Positions 38,731-51,230 of a stretch of 64,000 bases of DNA are shown in pieces. Under the pieces are notes generated by a model that worked only from the letters and a program-made list of their open reading frames with translations, did no database searches and was not told where the DNA came from. Positions within the stretch are counted from its first letter, which is position 1. Each line of letters opens with the position of its first letter. Made by a program: the position numbers and the translations under genes. The DNA comes from Hibiscus mutabilis (Eukaryota > Streptophyta > Magnoliopsida > Malvales > Malvaceae), in the NCBI GenBank assembly GCA_019671005.1, contig CM033718.1:31078508-31142507 (forward strand). The letters run 5' to 3'.

Positions 38731-39028
38731 GAGCTTGCTTTGTAATCGGGTAAGGTATGGATGATGAATGATTGCGAGTTAACTTCTATTTTCACACACT
38801 GCCACAATATTCATAACATTAATATGGTTGCAAGAAAAATAAATGCATGTATAATGATGTGAATGTCATGATGCAATGCAAGAATGTATGCAGATAAGGT
38901 ACTGATTTCGCTGGTAATCACCCTTTTGAACTACTTCCACGGGAATTAAAGGGTCTAAATTACAACAAAGTCCATATTACAAAATGAAGATCCCTAATAC
39001 AAAAGAGTACTGATTACAACATAGAGTC
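38731..39028 (-). other. Spacer between Ogre ORF1 and gag
   Basis: 298 bp of non-coding sequence between the ORF1 stop at 39029 and the gag ATG at 38730. I see no strong signal in it. It includes ATG-rich imperfect repeats ('gcatgtataatgatgtgaatgtcatgatgcaatgc' region near 38840-38895). Confidence 0.6.
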
Positions 39029-41312
39029 CTATAGATAAGCCCTAGCTCTATCTCCTAATTTTCCAATCGCCCTGAGCAACTTGATGAACCTGGGAGCTTC
39101 TTCCATTTCTAGGAATACGAAAGGTCGAAGTGTTTCGGCCTCGATGGCCAAATCATTTACATGCCTGGCGACTCGCTGTATGTCCACCATCAGGTTTGCG
39201 TAATATTGGTCCCTATCCTGTACCATCCGGGCAGCGTCACGCATTCTCCTTTGCCAATAAGTGTTCCCTCGGCTGTAGCCTCCTCGAATACACTAATTCT
39301 TTCCTTATAATCTTCAACAGTTGCTTCAAGGGACTTAATTCGGGCTCGTAACATGCCTACTTCGCGCTCTCTTTCTTGTAGCTCAGTGAAGCCATTTCTC
39401 TGGCAGTACGTTCGAAGGGAGTGTTCTACTTCTACCACCTTTTCTTTCAATTCGTCATTCTGACTTCGGCTTTGATCCAGACTTTGAATAGTGTCATCGT
39501 ACAACTTTTGCATTTCTAACAGTCTATTTAGGCTATTCATGGATCTTTTTTTCCATGCAGCGACGTTTTCTCTCTCGTGGTTGACTGCTTGTTTTCCTTT
39601 GCTAATTTCTTGCCTAGTTCTTTCCTTTTCTTGGTCAATAACCTTCTTGAAAGACTGTCTTTCTTCCTCCATAGCCAACCGGTAGCTTTCTATCTCTTTC
39701 TCGATCGCTCTCTTGCTGATTTCTCATTCTTCTTCCACCAAATGGATACTATTCATTCTTTCCTTTTCCACGGCTATGAACTGACTTCGGCCGGCCTTCT
39801 GTATTTTTGCTTGAAGTAGAAGGGTATCCTTTTGGTAAAGAGCATTCTTGTCGCTCAAATCTGCATTTAATTTCTTCAACTGTCTAATGATCCCATCCCA
39901 TTTGTCGACCTCTAAGCTTGCTTTATAGAGCTCACTCGCATGTTGAGTCTGTTGGGTGTCCATTTTCTTCTTCATTTCTTCGAGTTCATTCCGTAAGATA
40001 TCGACTTCAGATGGCATCACCCTTGTAAGCTCCTCGAGTGACACCACAGGTCCTTGATCGGGTTCGGGAATCATATCATTTACCCTCAAACGTCTCTAAA
40101 GATCGTAGTTTGGAGTGGTCATGCGCTCGGTGTCTCCTTCCACCCTAATCCGATAACAATGGTCCCAAGCCCTCATGATAGTCTAAATTTTCTCTTTGAA
40201 CTCCCCTTTGAAAAGAAATTCAGTTCGGCTTAACCCGGCGGTATTGGGAATGAACTGTAGTGATCCGAATTGCCGGGACACCAGAAGCGGAACACAAGCA
40301 ATCCCTCCATGCAGTCCCAACATGATCAGCCAGTTGAAATCACCACAACTATATAAAAAGTAATTAACTCTACCGAGCCACGGGACCCTCCATACTATGT
40401 CTTCGTCTTGGATGTTCCTGAAGAAACTAGCCCATTTTCTTGTTTTCAAGTCCTCTCGCCACTCTTTTGCTAAGTATTCCCGTAAAGGCGAAAAACCTTG
40501 GAAGGATATCCCAGTAGAACCCTCGTCGGCGTCTTCCACATGTGGCTCTGAGTCCATACCTATAACAGTTGTGCGCATCCTCGAAAACGTCCTTCTTCGT
40601 GCTTTCGACTAGCATTTAAAGAAATAAAGGTCTCGGCCAAAATAGCTGGTACTGGGTTTGCTCGCCGTTTTACACGCTCAAACAGATCTAGAATGGCCAC
40701 ATCAATGTTTCCCAGAATTGTTGAAAAGATCACCAACCCATATATTCCCAAGGCAAGCATGTCTATCTTTTTCTCCTCATCCGGATGTGTAGGTAGGATG
40801 TCCCGAATGTTCTCCCATGCGAATACTGTACTATCTCCTCGAAGTCGGATCAATCCATTGACCCAATCGTCGCTCATTCCGGTAAAGGTTTTGAGCTTTG
40901 ATGTGTAATTCTGATTCCTCGGAGGTTTTGCGTAGATCCAATCTTCCTGAACATTTTTATGATTAAGCAGAGCGGTGTATTCTTCTACTGTGGGCATCAT
41001 GTCTTGTCCATTGAAGGTGAAGCAGCAAAAGGCAGGCTTCCAGAACTGAAAAATGGCTCGGAGTAGGGGCTGGTTGACCCGAATGTACATCAACTGTGCA
41101 ATGTCGCCATAACTATCACAGAACCTATCTTGTAATCTCTGGTCCCATTCTTCCCAGATATTTTGAAGATCCCCTAAGTTGTTCTGTTGAAGACTCACAT
41201 AGGTGTACCCTGCTATTACGCGTTCACTTAGTAAACTGTCCCCTTGGGCCCTCTGGTTAACTTCTGACCAATGTCTAACAGACAAGTTGAGCTCCTCTTT
41301 TCTAAGACACAT
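39029..41312 (-). pseudogene. Ogre ORF1: DUF7745/plant-mobile-domain-like protein with coiled-coil tail
   Basis: An ORF ahead of gag is a mark of Ogre elements; its function is unknown. The ATG at 41312 opens 250 codons with the DUF7745-type pattern: FCDSYGDIAQL, FWKPAFCCFTFNGQDMMPTVEEYTALL, MSDDWV, IYGLVIF, VPAILAETFISLNASR, RGCAQLL. A TAG at 40560 and a frameshift near 40520 follow. The domain continues at 40578-40183 (EDIVWRVPWL, YSCGDFNWLIMLGLHGG, RQFGSLQFIP). After stops near 40183, 40093 and 39724 the same frame runs to 39190 as a long Glu/Lys/Gln-rich coiled coil. A last frameshift near 39260 leads to 39029. Total about 760 codons. Confidence 0.82.
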
Positions 41313-41975
41313 TTTTTTCCATGGTGAAAGACTTTCTGATCGGGTAAACCACTTGATCCAGTACCTTTATGTAATGCAAATGTAATAATGCATGAAAAAA
41401 ATAGCAAAAAGAGACAAGTCAGTACCGGATAGAATTAATAAATACATAAATAAAAGACAAATTAAATAAGGTAAACAGACAAAACGACCCTATTTACCCA
41501 TCTAAAACACCTAAGGTTATTCGCATGGCTCTAAAGGGGTGGGTTTCTATATTCTCTATATGCAGTGTTGGTGCTAAAAGGTACCCGAATTGTCCTTGCT
41601 ATCCTCTACTAAGAGAAGCAAGGCCCCCGATCATCACCCACTATAGGCTCCTTTCAATCGGGTTCAATTCAGGGGGACCCATTTGCATATGCATGCACGA
41701 AGGAACGATATCCTTATGAAAGCATAAGGTACTCGAGCCCCGAAGGTACTTGCTAGGCCTACACGGGAGAACGATATCTACACGAAAGCATTAGCGTTTT
41801 CCCCCCACTTAAAAATAGGTTTGTATGCCAAATTTTAAATGCGTTAAAATAAACGCGCAATTACAACCGAATATTAATTTAATAGTCACTTTAATCCGGA
41901 ACTTCTAATATTATTAAAGCGGTAATTATTTGAAAAAAGCTTGACTCTCTCTTTTGTTTTTGAAAAACAAAAATG
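41313..41975 (-). other. Ogre 5' leader
   Basis: 663 bp between the primer-binding site and the ORF1 ATG. A repeated pair 'cgaaggaacgatatcc / gggagaacgatatc' followed by 'acgaaagcat' lies at about 41697-41790. No gene is recognised; the frame at 41525-41719 on the plus strand is incidental. Confidence 0.6.
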
Positions 41976-41993
41976 TCCCCAGCGGAGTCGCCA
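41976..41993 (-). promoter_or_regulatory. Ogre primer-binding site, Arg-tRNA type
   Basis: The minus strand reads TGGCGACTCCGCTGGGGA two bases inside the 5' LTR, ending with the complement of a tRNA CCA tail. Ogre elements are known to use tRNA-Arg; the match to a particular tRNA was not checked. Confidence 0.75.
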
Positions 41994-41995
41994 TC

Positions 41996-44728
41996 TGTAG
42001 TGATGTCTCCGATTCGCTAAAAAACGAACGAGTTTTTTTGAAGTGTTTGTGATTTTTCGGATATAAAACGTTTATTCCGTGGGGTTTAAAAAACCACATC
42101 TTATTAAAAATTGGAGTCGCCACCGGCCACTTAGGTAGGCCAGACACCATAAAACCAGAGATTTAAAAAAAACTGTTGGGTTCAGGAGTTGGTTACGGAT
42201 GGAGAAGGATTAGCACCCCCACACCGCCCAAAATTGGTACTTTAATAATTACCGCTTCATTAATATTAGACTTTCCGGATTAAAGTGACGATTAGTTTAA
42301 AATTCAGTTATAATTACGAGTAAATTTTAAGGGCCCCGTTATCCGAGATTAAACGCCCAACCACTATCACTACGCCTGATACTGGCCCCGTTTACGCTCG
42401 GATAAAAGGGCACCGCATTGACATTATATATCCCATTATGCAAACTTAGTGAACAAAATATAAAACATGGCAAATAATTTAAATACAATACAAATAAATA
42501 TTAACATAATAAACTACTAATCGAACATAAATAAAATACTAATCTAAAACATACATGCATACAGATTACTCCTACTCGTGACTAAAAATAAACTAACATA
42601 TCATAATAACAAGGCATGAAACAAAAACACATATTACAAGAAGATATACATATTACAATAAGACACATTGTAACATATGTAGAACATGGCATTATACATG
42701 ACCAAGAAAATATACTAACACGTAGCCTAAAAGCAAAGAAAACATGCAATACATGCTAAAATATAAAACATGTTGTGTTCGAGCCAACTAAAATATCAAT
42801 CTAATATGTGTGATACGAATAACCGAACAAATGCATAAAAATATATAATCGCCATAAACTTAACACATATATACATGTAAACATGAAAATACAAAGCATG
42901 TACAAGAGACATATGAAAAGGCAAAAGGCTACATCAACATACACGATCATAATAAACGAACATGAATATTTAAATATGGAACAGGACTGAAATGAAAGGA
43001 AATAAACATAAGAAACAGAAATTAAAAGATATTAGTATGCAATTTAGGGACAAAATGCAAGCTAAACCGAATTTGAAAGGACTAAAACTGTAATTGGACC
43101 AAGGGGCTGACTTGAAATGAAAATTTCAAAAACACGGTGGGACTGGTGAGGTAATTTCGCCATATAAAAATTGATTCAATTTGATTCAGGGGTTGGATTG
43201 CAAGATTTTAGAATATAAGGGGGGACTAGAATTGTAAATATCCCATGCGGCGAGACAGAAATGAAAATATCAAAAACGCGGGGGGATTTATTTCCGAATT
43301 TACCCATTTCACAAAATAAAATAGCTATAAAACCCCATTTTTCAGCCCGATCTTTGGCCTAGATCTAAGTAAATACGAAACGATTTTTTTTTTGTGTTTA
43401 ACCGAAATGAAACCAAAAGGGACCTCCCACTCCCTTCAGTTCACCATGTTCAGCTTGGGAAAGCTGATGAGGCTTGTCACTGGTGAGGAGAGATCCATCG
43501 ACGACAAAGGTAACAACTCTACATCCCTCTCTTTTGTTATTACTGCGTATTTTTTTTGTATGCATGCAAATAAGTAAGAAAAAAAGAACAGAGCGTTACC
43601 ACTGAAAACTTTGTGCTTTCCCCTTTTTATTTTTCTCTCCGATTACAACTGGACTGCTTTACAATTACTTGTTTCATACATATATCACTCTCTTTTTGGT
43701 TTGGTAGCAAGTACTGTAAAACATTTTTAGATCTGGACTGATACTGACATCGCCTCTTTTTTGTGTTGTTCTTTGATATATCTGAACGCGATGGTTGGAG
43801 GCCGGCATGGTGGAAGCATGGTGGCGGTGTGGGGGAGATGTCTTCGGCCAGAGGCGTTCTCGGCCGTTGGATCAGATTCGATCTAACGGTCGGGATGGCT
43901 TGAAGAATGCACGGTCCAGATGAAACCTCGATCGGTGAAACGACTTTAGATCGTGACACGTGAGGCTCAGCAGTAGAGGGGTTATAGCGCGTGGGACTCG
44001 CGCACGCATGGGATATCGAAGGGTCTGCGCGTGGATCGAACGCGCGCGTGGCATTCGATCAGTCTGAGCGTGTAGTTCACGCGGCCAGCTAGATATTTTT
44101 CCTTCCTTGATCATGGCTGTTGGATCAACATTTTGATCCAACGGCTCCTGGTTGGCTGCGCAAAGATAGAGTAATTAGGGTTAGATATCTGATGTATTAG
44201 GGTTCTGCTGGGGTTTTGGGCTTGGGCCAACCGGGCCTTGTAATTTACGGGCTTTAATAATATGGACATTTAATTTAAGTGGATTTTTTATTATTTTCAG
44301 ATTTGTCCGTATATTAATAATAATATAATAGTAAATGCATACACATACATACTTACGTACACATACATACAATTGTAATGAAGTACATTCACACGTAAAT
44401 ACACTTAATAATAATACATGCAACACTTATTCGTATACATTCAATAATAACAAGGACATTAATAATATATACATGCAAACATATATAAACCTACTCATAA
44501 ATGCACATATACTAACATACATTATACGATACTCCTAACATAAATATAACCATATCATTCATATATTAATAGGTACGTAATACACCACATAAATATATGC
44601 ATCATGCATACATTCACACACGTATCATTATGTAATATTAATAACATATACACGCACACACATATATGTAATCATGCACTAATATATTAATATGATACTT
44701 AGAGATTAGATAAAAATGAGTGATTACA
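41996..44728 (-). repeat. Ogre 5' LTR (2,733 bp)
   Basis: Same termini as 26566-29420 and high visual identity along its length. It has a deletion of roughly 150 bp at about 43352, where 'cccgatct' joins straight to 'ttggcc'. Twin hairpins with GTTGGATC/GATCCAAC arms lie near 43865-43890 and 44108-44142. The plus-strand frames here (for example 43392-43577 and 44335-44538) are not recognised. Confidence 0.93.
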
Positions 44729-44733
44729 CCATT

Positions 44734-45659
44734 GAAACCTTGTTAACTATTGTTATAAGATAGATGAGCTGTGCATAATTGAGATTGAATGATGCAAGTG
44801 ATTCATGGTGTGCTTGAGAATTGTAATTGCTGAATGGTAAGGAATGAATCCTTACATGCTTGAATAGAGATGTTCGAATATATGTATACATGATTATTCT
44901 TAGTCAAACCTACATGAATTGGTTACATGTCTTGAATGAAACGTGATGAAATGGAGTTAAAATGAACACATGCTAGTCTATGTAAGCTATTTGAATGATA
45001 TGATCACATGAACTTAGATTCAAAAGTGCATAAATAAAGTGGTAACTTATAATGAATAGGAACTTTTCCATGCTTGTGTAATTGAATGTGATGTCTATGT
45101 GTCTTGCTAGTTCTTTAGTCATCTAGGATAAACAAGGATGATATCAATACTTGTAGTTTAAGTGTTTATTCGAATATCTCTCGTGTATGATCATTTAATC
45201 AAGTAATAACTAATCCTTGAATGAATCTTGAAGGTAACCACTCGAATGCAGGCCTATGATGAACATGAAATATATATAATTATGAATGAGATAGAAATTG
45301 GAGTGAAAGAAGCATGCTTGTTTGTATGACCATTCGAATGTTATATGCTAACTTGAATAATAATGCAAATGGTAAATGAAGGTGGTAACCTATAATGACT
45401 TGTAAACAAATATATGCTTGTTTGTATGATAAGATACGTATGTCTATGTTGCTTGCTAGAAAAGTAACTCATCTAATAGAGATGAGTTCAAAAAGTTTTA
45501 AATGGTTTGTGTTTCTGCTATGATTGATTGTAAATGCCTATGCTGCTAGCTAGTTAAGGAACTCATTTAATAGGGATGAGTTCACCTTTCCTTACCTTGT
45601 TCTTGCTCTGTAACGCTCTCGAGCTAGTTTACTACTAAACTAGGGTAGGGGGTGTTACA
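44734..45659 (+). mobile_element. Left LTR of R, segment 3 (U5 end)
   Basis: Resumes R after the Ogre TSD and ends GGGGGTGTTACA at 45659. It aligns with 60535-61458, the same part of R's right LTR, and with the end of P2. It carries two variants of 'aactcatctaatagagatgagtt', an inverted repeat (near 45465-45490 and 45550-45575). No gene is seen. Confidence 0.85.
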
Positions 45660-45664
45660 TTTAT

Positions 45665-45676
45665 TGGTATCAGAGC
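45665..45676 (+). promoter_or_regulatory. Primer-binding site for initiator tRNA-Met, element R
   Basis: TGGTATCAGAGC begins five bases after the LTR end at 45659. It is complementary to the 3' end of plant initiator tRNA-Met. Confidence 0.9.
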
Positions 45677-45860
45677 TAAGGTTTAGTCGATTCTCAGACT
45701 AAACTGGGACTCATTGCATTGTCATAAGTCTAGTGTGCCACCTAGGAGATTATTGTACTATACAGGCTTGTGTTCTTACTTAATTGAACTTCTTCTGTTC
45801 TATCTAAATGATAGACTTGGTTTCTTAGTTTGAGAGAAATTCGAGGGCAAATTTCTTTTT

Positions 45861-45873
45861 AAGGGGGGAGAAT
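45861..45873 (+). promoter_or_regulatory. Polypurine tract of element R
   Basis: AAGGGGGGAGAAT directly precedes the TGTAATACC start of the right LTR at 45874. Confidence 0.85.
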
Positions 45874-47463
45874 TGTAATACCCCAAAACCCGTCCTAGAA
45901 TTATGATTCAAATTAGAAAGCTAAATAATTGGTTGAATCTATGAAGTAATTTATTAAGAGGGATCAAAATAAAAACATTAAAAATATGGATAATCATTTT
46001 GAGAATGGATTAAATCGAATAAAGGATTAAGGGCCAATTTGAATGAGAATTAAAGACTAAGAGCTTAATTGAGAAGTTAGAATTGTGAACATGCAAAACT
46101 TGGTAGGTTGCATGTAAAAGTAATTTAAAACATGGGACCTAAACACATGTCCACAATTTATTTGAACATGTGTTTAGGAAAGGTGACTCACACTTTGGGG
46201 AGGAAAGATGACAATAAATGTGTCATCTTCATCTTCCCTCAACCGATTCTGAGGAGAGGAAATAGAAAAGAGAGAGAAGGGAGAAAGCTTGATGACATCC
46301 GTGGGGTTCTTGAAAGATTAGGCCATGGTAGGACTAAATTGAGTTAGAATTCACATTGAGGAAGGTAAAATGCTTGATTCCTCTCTTCAATTATATGTTT
46401 GAAACTTGAAAATGTATATGGTTGCTGGAAATTTGAGAATAGGAATTATGATTGAAAACAGTTTAGAATAGGTATTGTTTTACTAGTGAAAATGTTTAAG
46501 CATGCTAATTGAATGTAATACCCTAAATTGTTCACATTGTTAGGTGAATTGAGGATTTAATTGAGTAAATAAGTTGCTGGAAAATGAATGCATCTAATTG
46601 GATTAGTTAAAACTAGGTAATGGACTGCTCAATTGATGAATTAGAAGTATAATGTTGATCAAATAGATCAAATTGAATTTAACATGATAATGCCCAGTTT
46701 TAAGCACATTTCTAGGTGAATTAGAATGACCTAGACATGTAAGAACATGAAAATAAGTTGAATTTCTATGATAGAACCTTGTTTAGATGAGTTATGAAGC
46801 TAGAAACTCAACCTAGTGTAATCCGACCAGAATACTCTATTCTGGGCAGTAACTTTGAAAAATCACCATAAATGGTATAAAAGGAATTTAAGGCTGGAAA
46901 TTTTATGGAAAATACCTTGACATGACTAAATTTATTAGGAGAAAGCAGAACTAAATTATGGATTGTATAATGAATTGTAGAGAAGAAACACTAGGGACAG
47001 TGCAAACTGTCCAGTGTAGCAAATTGCCCTGTCTTTAAGTTAAAAACAGTATTAATTGGAAAAGAAATAAAATGCAAGGCCTATATGGTTAGAAAGACAG
47101 TTAAGTTAGATTTCCAATGGTGTAAACCAATTGAAATTCTAACGTACGAAATGAAAGTTATGCATGTTTAAGTGAACAGACTACATGCTGCCTAGTAACA
47201 ACAGTTTAGGTAATTGTACACTGTTTTGGGACAGTTTTGGAAACTGTATTGTAAATAGTTTTGTGACATTGGTTACTGCCCTGTTTTACATGAATTAAAG
47301 TATAGATAAGTGTAGTTATGTATAGTAAATAATGTATATGAACATGCTGCTTGATTTGTATATGATGTGTACTTGTAACATTGCCTTGATTGAATGATTA
47401 TGTGATATTGTTTTGACATGTATATACTTGTGTAATGTGATAGACCCAGGGGTAAACTTGGTG
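45874..47463 (+). mobile_element. Right LTR of R, segment 1
   Basis: Begins TGTAATACCCCAAAACCCG and follows 16117-17747 closely, with several small indels. It holds the GGACAGT palindrome at 46994-47014. It stops at 47463, where X begins, 79 bases before the position of the donor-like site in the left LTR. No gene is seen. Confidence 0.85.
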
Positions 47464-48345
47464 TGTAACACCCCATCCCCGAGTTAGCCGTAATCCAGTT
47501 CAGGAGCATTACCAAAGCGAGAACAAAGCAAGAGATAGGTTACTTGTTGAGCAAGCAACCTCGATATACATAACTTGCGACGCAAGTAACCTAAACACAA
47601 CATACAAGACATACAAGTAATCCACATTAATAAAAAAAAACACACTTAGCATGCCAATTTAGATACTAATTTGTTTCATTTCATACTTATATCCTAAGTT
47701 ACCACTATCATATTACCATTTGCCATTCCATTTCAATACACCTACACCATTCGAATAACAATGACAAGTATGGCATACTTTACAATAGGTTTCTATTAGA
47801 CATGACCCAACTTATATTCTTATTACATGTTTATATACCCTATTTGAACAATAAGGTGATCACTTAACACATTTCATTTGTTTATTTTTCAAACAAGTCA
47901 TACTATTTCATGGCATCCTTAGCTAGTAACATTGTTAATGCATGCTTGTACATACCTTAGCTCCAATCCAAGCATTGCTAATCATACCTATGGCCACAAG
48001 AACAAATGCATGATCATACAATTTTGGTCTAGCATTCGAATTATACAAGGTTTCATCAACCATTGGATTACTTTCACAATTTACGCAACATCTTACATAT
48101 TATATACATATCAACATAGTTCATATACATAGTTTAAAGTATCAAGGTTGGTTACATGATAGGCCCAACAAAAACATTACATATACTAGTCATGTATATA
48201 CACCCAAAATGCATGTTCAAAGCTAACTATTACAAGTTCTAGTGCCACCAAACTAGGAGCATACAAAGAGTATGAAATCATACCTTCAAGCTTGCTTCAA
48301 AATGTTGCTTCGAGTTCAAGATATCCTCTTCAAAGTGTCCTTAAT

Positions 48346-49477
48346 CTGTCATGGGACGAATGAAGAGTAGAACGGTAAGTACAAGTTATGTACTTAGTGA
48401 GGTAACACTAAGCTAACCTATTTCAAGTATACATATCCAAGTTTACAAGTATTTCAAAGAATCAAGATCATCACTACTTGTCACCTACTATTCGAATGCA
48501 TGGGGTAAACATAGGCAAGCTTCACATATCACACATTCAACATATCAACATCCATCATGTATACATATCATGTTAATCGAATTATTGCTTAGAAGACAAG
48601 AAATCAAAATCACCAAGTGCCATGTAAACATTCTTACACAACAAGCATCAATTGTGCATAACTTTCATGTGAAGTAACATGAATACAACCCATCATATAA
48701 CATATTTCAGGACAAGGATGTTCATTCAAGAAACTTACAACACAAGTAATGTTCACATCACACATCCAAGACAAACAATGTTCACTTCAAGTTATTAAGT
48801 CATCTTACAACACCCGTGGTATTTAGTTCAATAGATAATCAAATATTCAACAATATGCACCGAAGTGCCAGTATGCACCGTAGTGCCAATATGAATTGTC
48901 GTGCCAATATGCACCGTAGTGCCAATATGCACCGTCGTGCCAATATGAGCTCTAGATTCTAAGGCATGCCCTCCTATCTATCCAAACTAGCTACCAAGGT
49001 TGTTTGATTATCAATTTCATTCAAGCTTTATACAATTCATTAATCAGGACATGATTATGCCATTCAAAGGCCAAGCCCTTAGGCTTATGGAGTCCTAACT
49101 CCCAATACAAGTTTATCCATGCCATTCGAATGGCATGAACACAAGGTGGTACCATTGTTCATTTCATTTCAACCAATCATGCATATCAATCACAAACACA
49201 TTCATATGTATGCAATGTGCGTACCTTATTCTCCAAGCAAGCATGCCATTTCTTACCTTTGGCATAAACAATGCAACATGTCAAGCATTTCATTTCATTT
49301 TCTTAACAATCAAGTAAACAAGTAGAACATGGCATCAAACAAGTTGTCATTCATATCATTCTTCTGTTAATTAGCCAAATATATATTAGGTCATGTTACA
49401 TGGAAATGTCATTGAATTAATACAATAGCAAGATTGGTTAGGACATAAGTCCTAACCCTAAGGATGGTTACACTCAC
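48346..49477 (-). other. Putative LTR leader intron in X 3' LTR
   Basis: On the minus strand ATT|GTGAGT starts at 49477, and a pyrimidine-rich tract plus CATGACAG ends at 48346. Length is 1,132 bp. The paired LTR has the same signals 1,147 bp apart. Confidence 0.4.
48854..48950. repeat. 19-bp GCACCGTAGTGCC tandem repeat in X 3' LTR
   Basis: Five units with GCAC/GTGC inverted ends, next to the conserved agctctagattctaag block. The second LTR has the equivalent at 57160-57265. Confidence 0.85.
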
Positions 49478-51230
49478 AATACTCCTAGCTAATTACTTGT
49501 CTTGTATCCAAATCCCTTTGCCTCTTGCTTTGGGATGTACACTTTTATCTTCCTCTTCCACAACTTGATTCCCTTGCTCTAGCAAGCATAACACATACAA
49601 TTCATCAAAACATGCACATAATGTCACACATATATAGTAACAATGTTACCACATTTGTACCTAACATTTAGCTACTATTTTATTATGCTTTCTTTTAAGC
49701 ATTTCTTACTTGTTCCTCTAAATTGTTATTACCTCATTTTAGGACATAACTAGACAGATTACAATGTCCCAAAACTGTTTTGGAAACCGTTTGCTTCTAG
49801 GTGCAAAAACAGTCCCAAACTGTCGAGGACACTGCTGTCTGGCAGTTTGCACACTATCCCTTTAAATGGTCATATCCTTTAATTCGTACGTCGGAATTTC
49901 GATTAATTTACAACGTTGGAAAGCAAACAAAATTTTCTTTATGACCATATAAGTCTTTCATTTTAGTTCTCATCCAATTAATACATCTTATTGTTCAAAG
50001 ACAGGGCATTTACACTGTCTGGACAGTTTGCACTGTCCAGCTATTTCTAATTACAGTTTCCAGCATAGAACCCAGAACTCAGTTTTGCTTTCACGTAATG
50101 AAAGTAGACATACTAAGGATAATTTCACTGAAATTTCAGCCCTAAATTTGATCTATACAAATTTTGGTGAATCTTCAAATTTACTGCCCATAATAGTGCA
50201 ATTCTGGGAAAATTGCACCTATTCACATTTTAATTCCCTAAATTCATTTTAACAAATGTTTTGGCCCTATAATTCATTTCATATGAAGTCCTAAAATTGT
50301 TTAGTCAATGTTAATTCATTTTTCAAGGTGACCATGACAGAGTAAGTTGGTTAAGTTGCTTAATTTTGCATGTTTACAAAATTTGTTCTTACTAAAACAT
50401 TTTCTAGGCTATGACTTTGTTCATACTTTTATCTTTCTTTTCCAGCATTGGCTACTAACAATTTAGCTTGTTCAACACCTTAATTACATTATCTAATCAT
50501 GATCATATTCAATTTATTAGTTCCATAGCTCAATTACATGTTCTAACAATTCAATTCTTACAACAACATTTCATTTCAAATTTCCAGCAATCTAATTTTG
50601 TTACACCATCACTTACACATAAATTCCAGCATAATGCCTAGTGTTACAACATATTCAATAGTTAATTTCATAGATCACTTAAACATAATTTGTTACAACA
50701 TATTCAATAGTTAATTTCATCTACAATCATCAAAACAGCCCAAGTCAACAAGTATAGCTGCCTATTCGAATGAACAAGAATAGAATCATACTTACTTTGC
50801 TTCTAGCTTTAATTTCCTTACAAAATCCTAAGCATGCAAGCTTAATTTCCCTTCAACAATGGCTGATCTCTCAATTTCCCTCTCTCCCTAATTTTGGCAA
50901 AATGAGAGAATAGATGAAGATGACATCCATCTTAATGGATTTATGAAATGTCTAAAATGTCCTTTATTTAATCCTTATTCTGAACTTAATCAAGGGCATT
51001 AAGGGAATCAAAGAATTTAGCATGCAATCATCATCTTTCTCATTTAATTCAATATAGTCACTTTAAATTGATCGCTTATTTCATTCATTCTTCTAATTAA
51101 GTCCTTTAATTTGGCATTCATATTTGTTAATTATTGAATTCAACCCTTAATTGACTTGACTTAATTCAAGATGATTTAACTATTTAGGAATTCTAAATAG
51201 TGGTAACATTCTAAGCCCGATTTAGGGGTG

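Larger units (their letters stand above)
26566..44728 (-). mobile_element. Ogre/Tat-lineage Ty3/gypsy retrotransposon, 18,163 bp, complete but mutated
   Basis: The element reads on the minus strand, from 5' LTR (41996-44728) to 3' LTR (26566-29420). Lineage marks are its length, a long ORF upstream of gag with a DUF7745-like domain, an Arg-type primer-binding site, a likely intron between protease and reverse transcriptase, a second RNase H after the normal one, and tandem repeats between pol and the 3' LTR. All of these are known for Ogre elements of dicots. Most of pol stays in one frame from about 37520 to 31550 apart from the spliced stretch. It is interrupted by in-frame stops and a few frameshifts, so it cannot encode a working polyprotein. 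The TSD CCATT is intact, so it still sits where it inserted, in the left LTR of R. Confidence 0.93.
45660..45873 (+). mobile_element. Interior of element R, 214 bp, no genes
   Basis: Contains the tRNA-iMet primer-binding site TGGTATCAGAGC at 45665-45676, a leader of about 185 bp, and a polypurine tract at 45861-45873 (AAGGGGGGAGAAT) next to the right LTR. No open frame of note. The leader resembles, in reverse, the leader of X around 55550-55680 (words for 'gtgccacctaggag' and 'agactaaactgggactc'). Confidence 0.85.

Noticed and set aside
42595..43350. Different histories for the two Ogre LTRs because of their length difference
   Set aside because: One block of about 150 bp missing at 43352 plus small indels explains it. 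The rest aligns and the TSD is intact.
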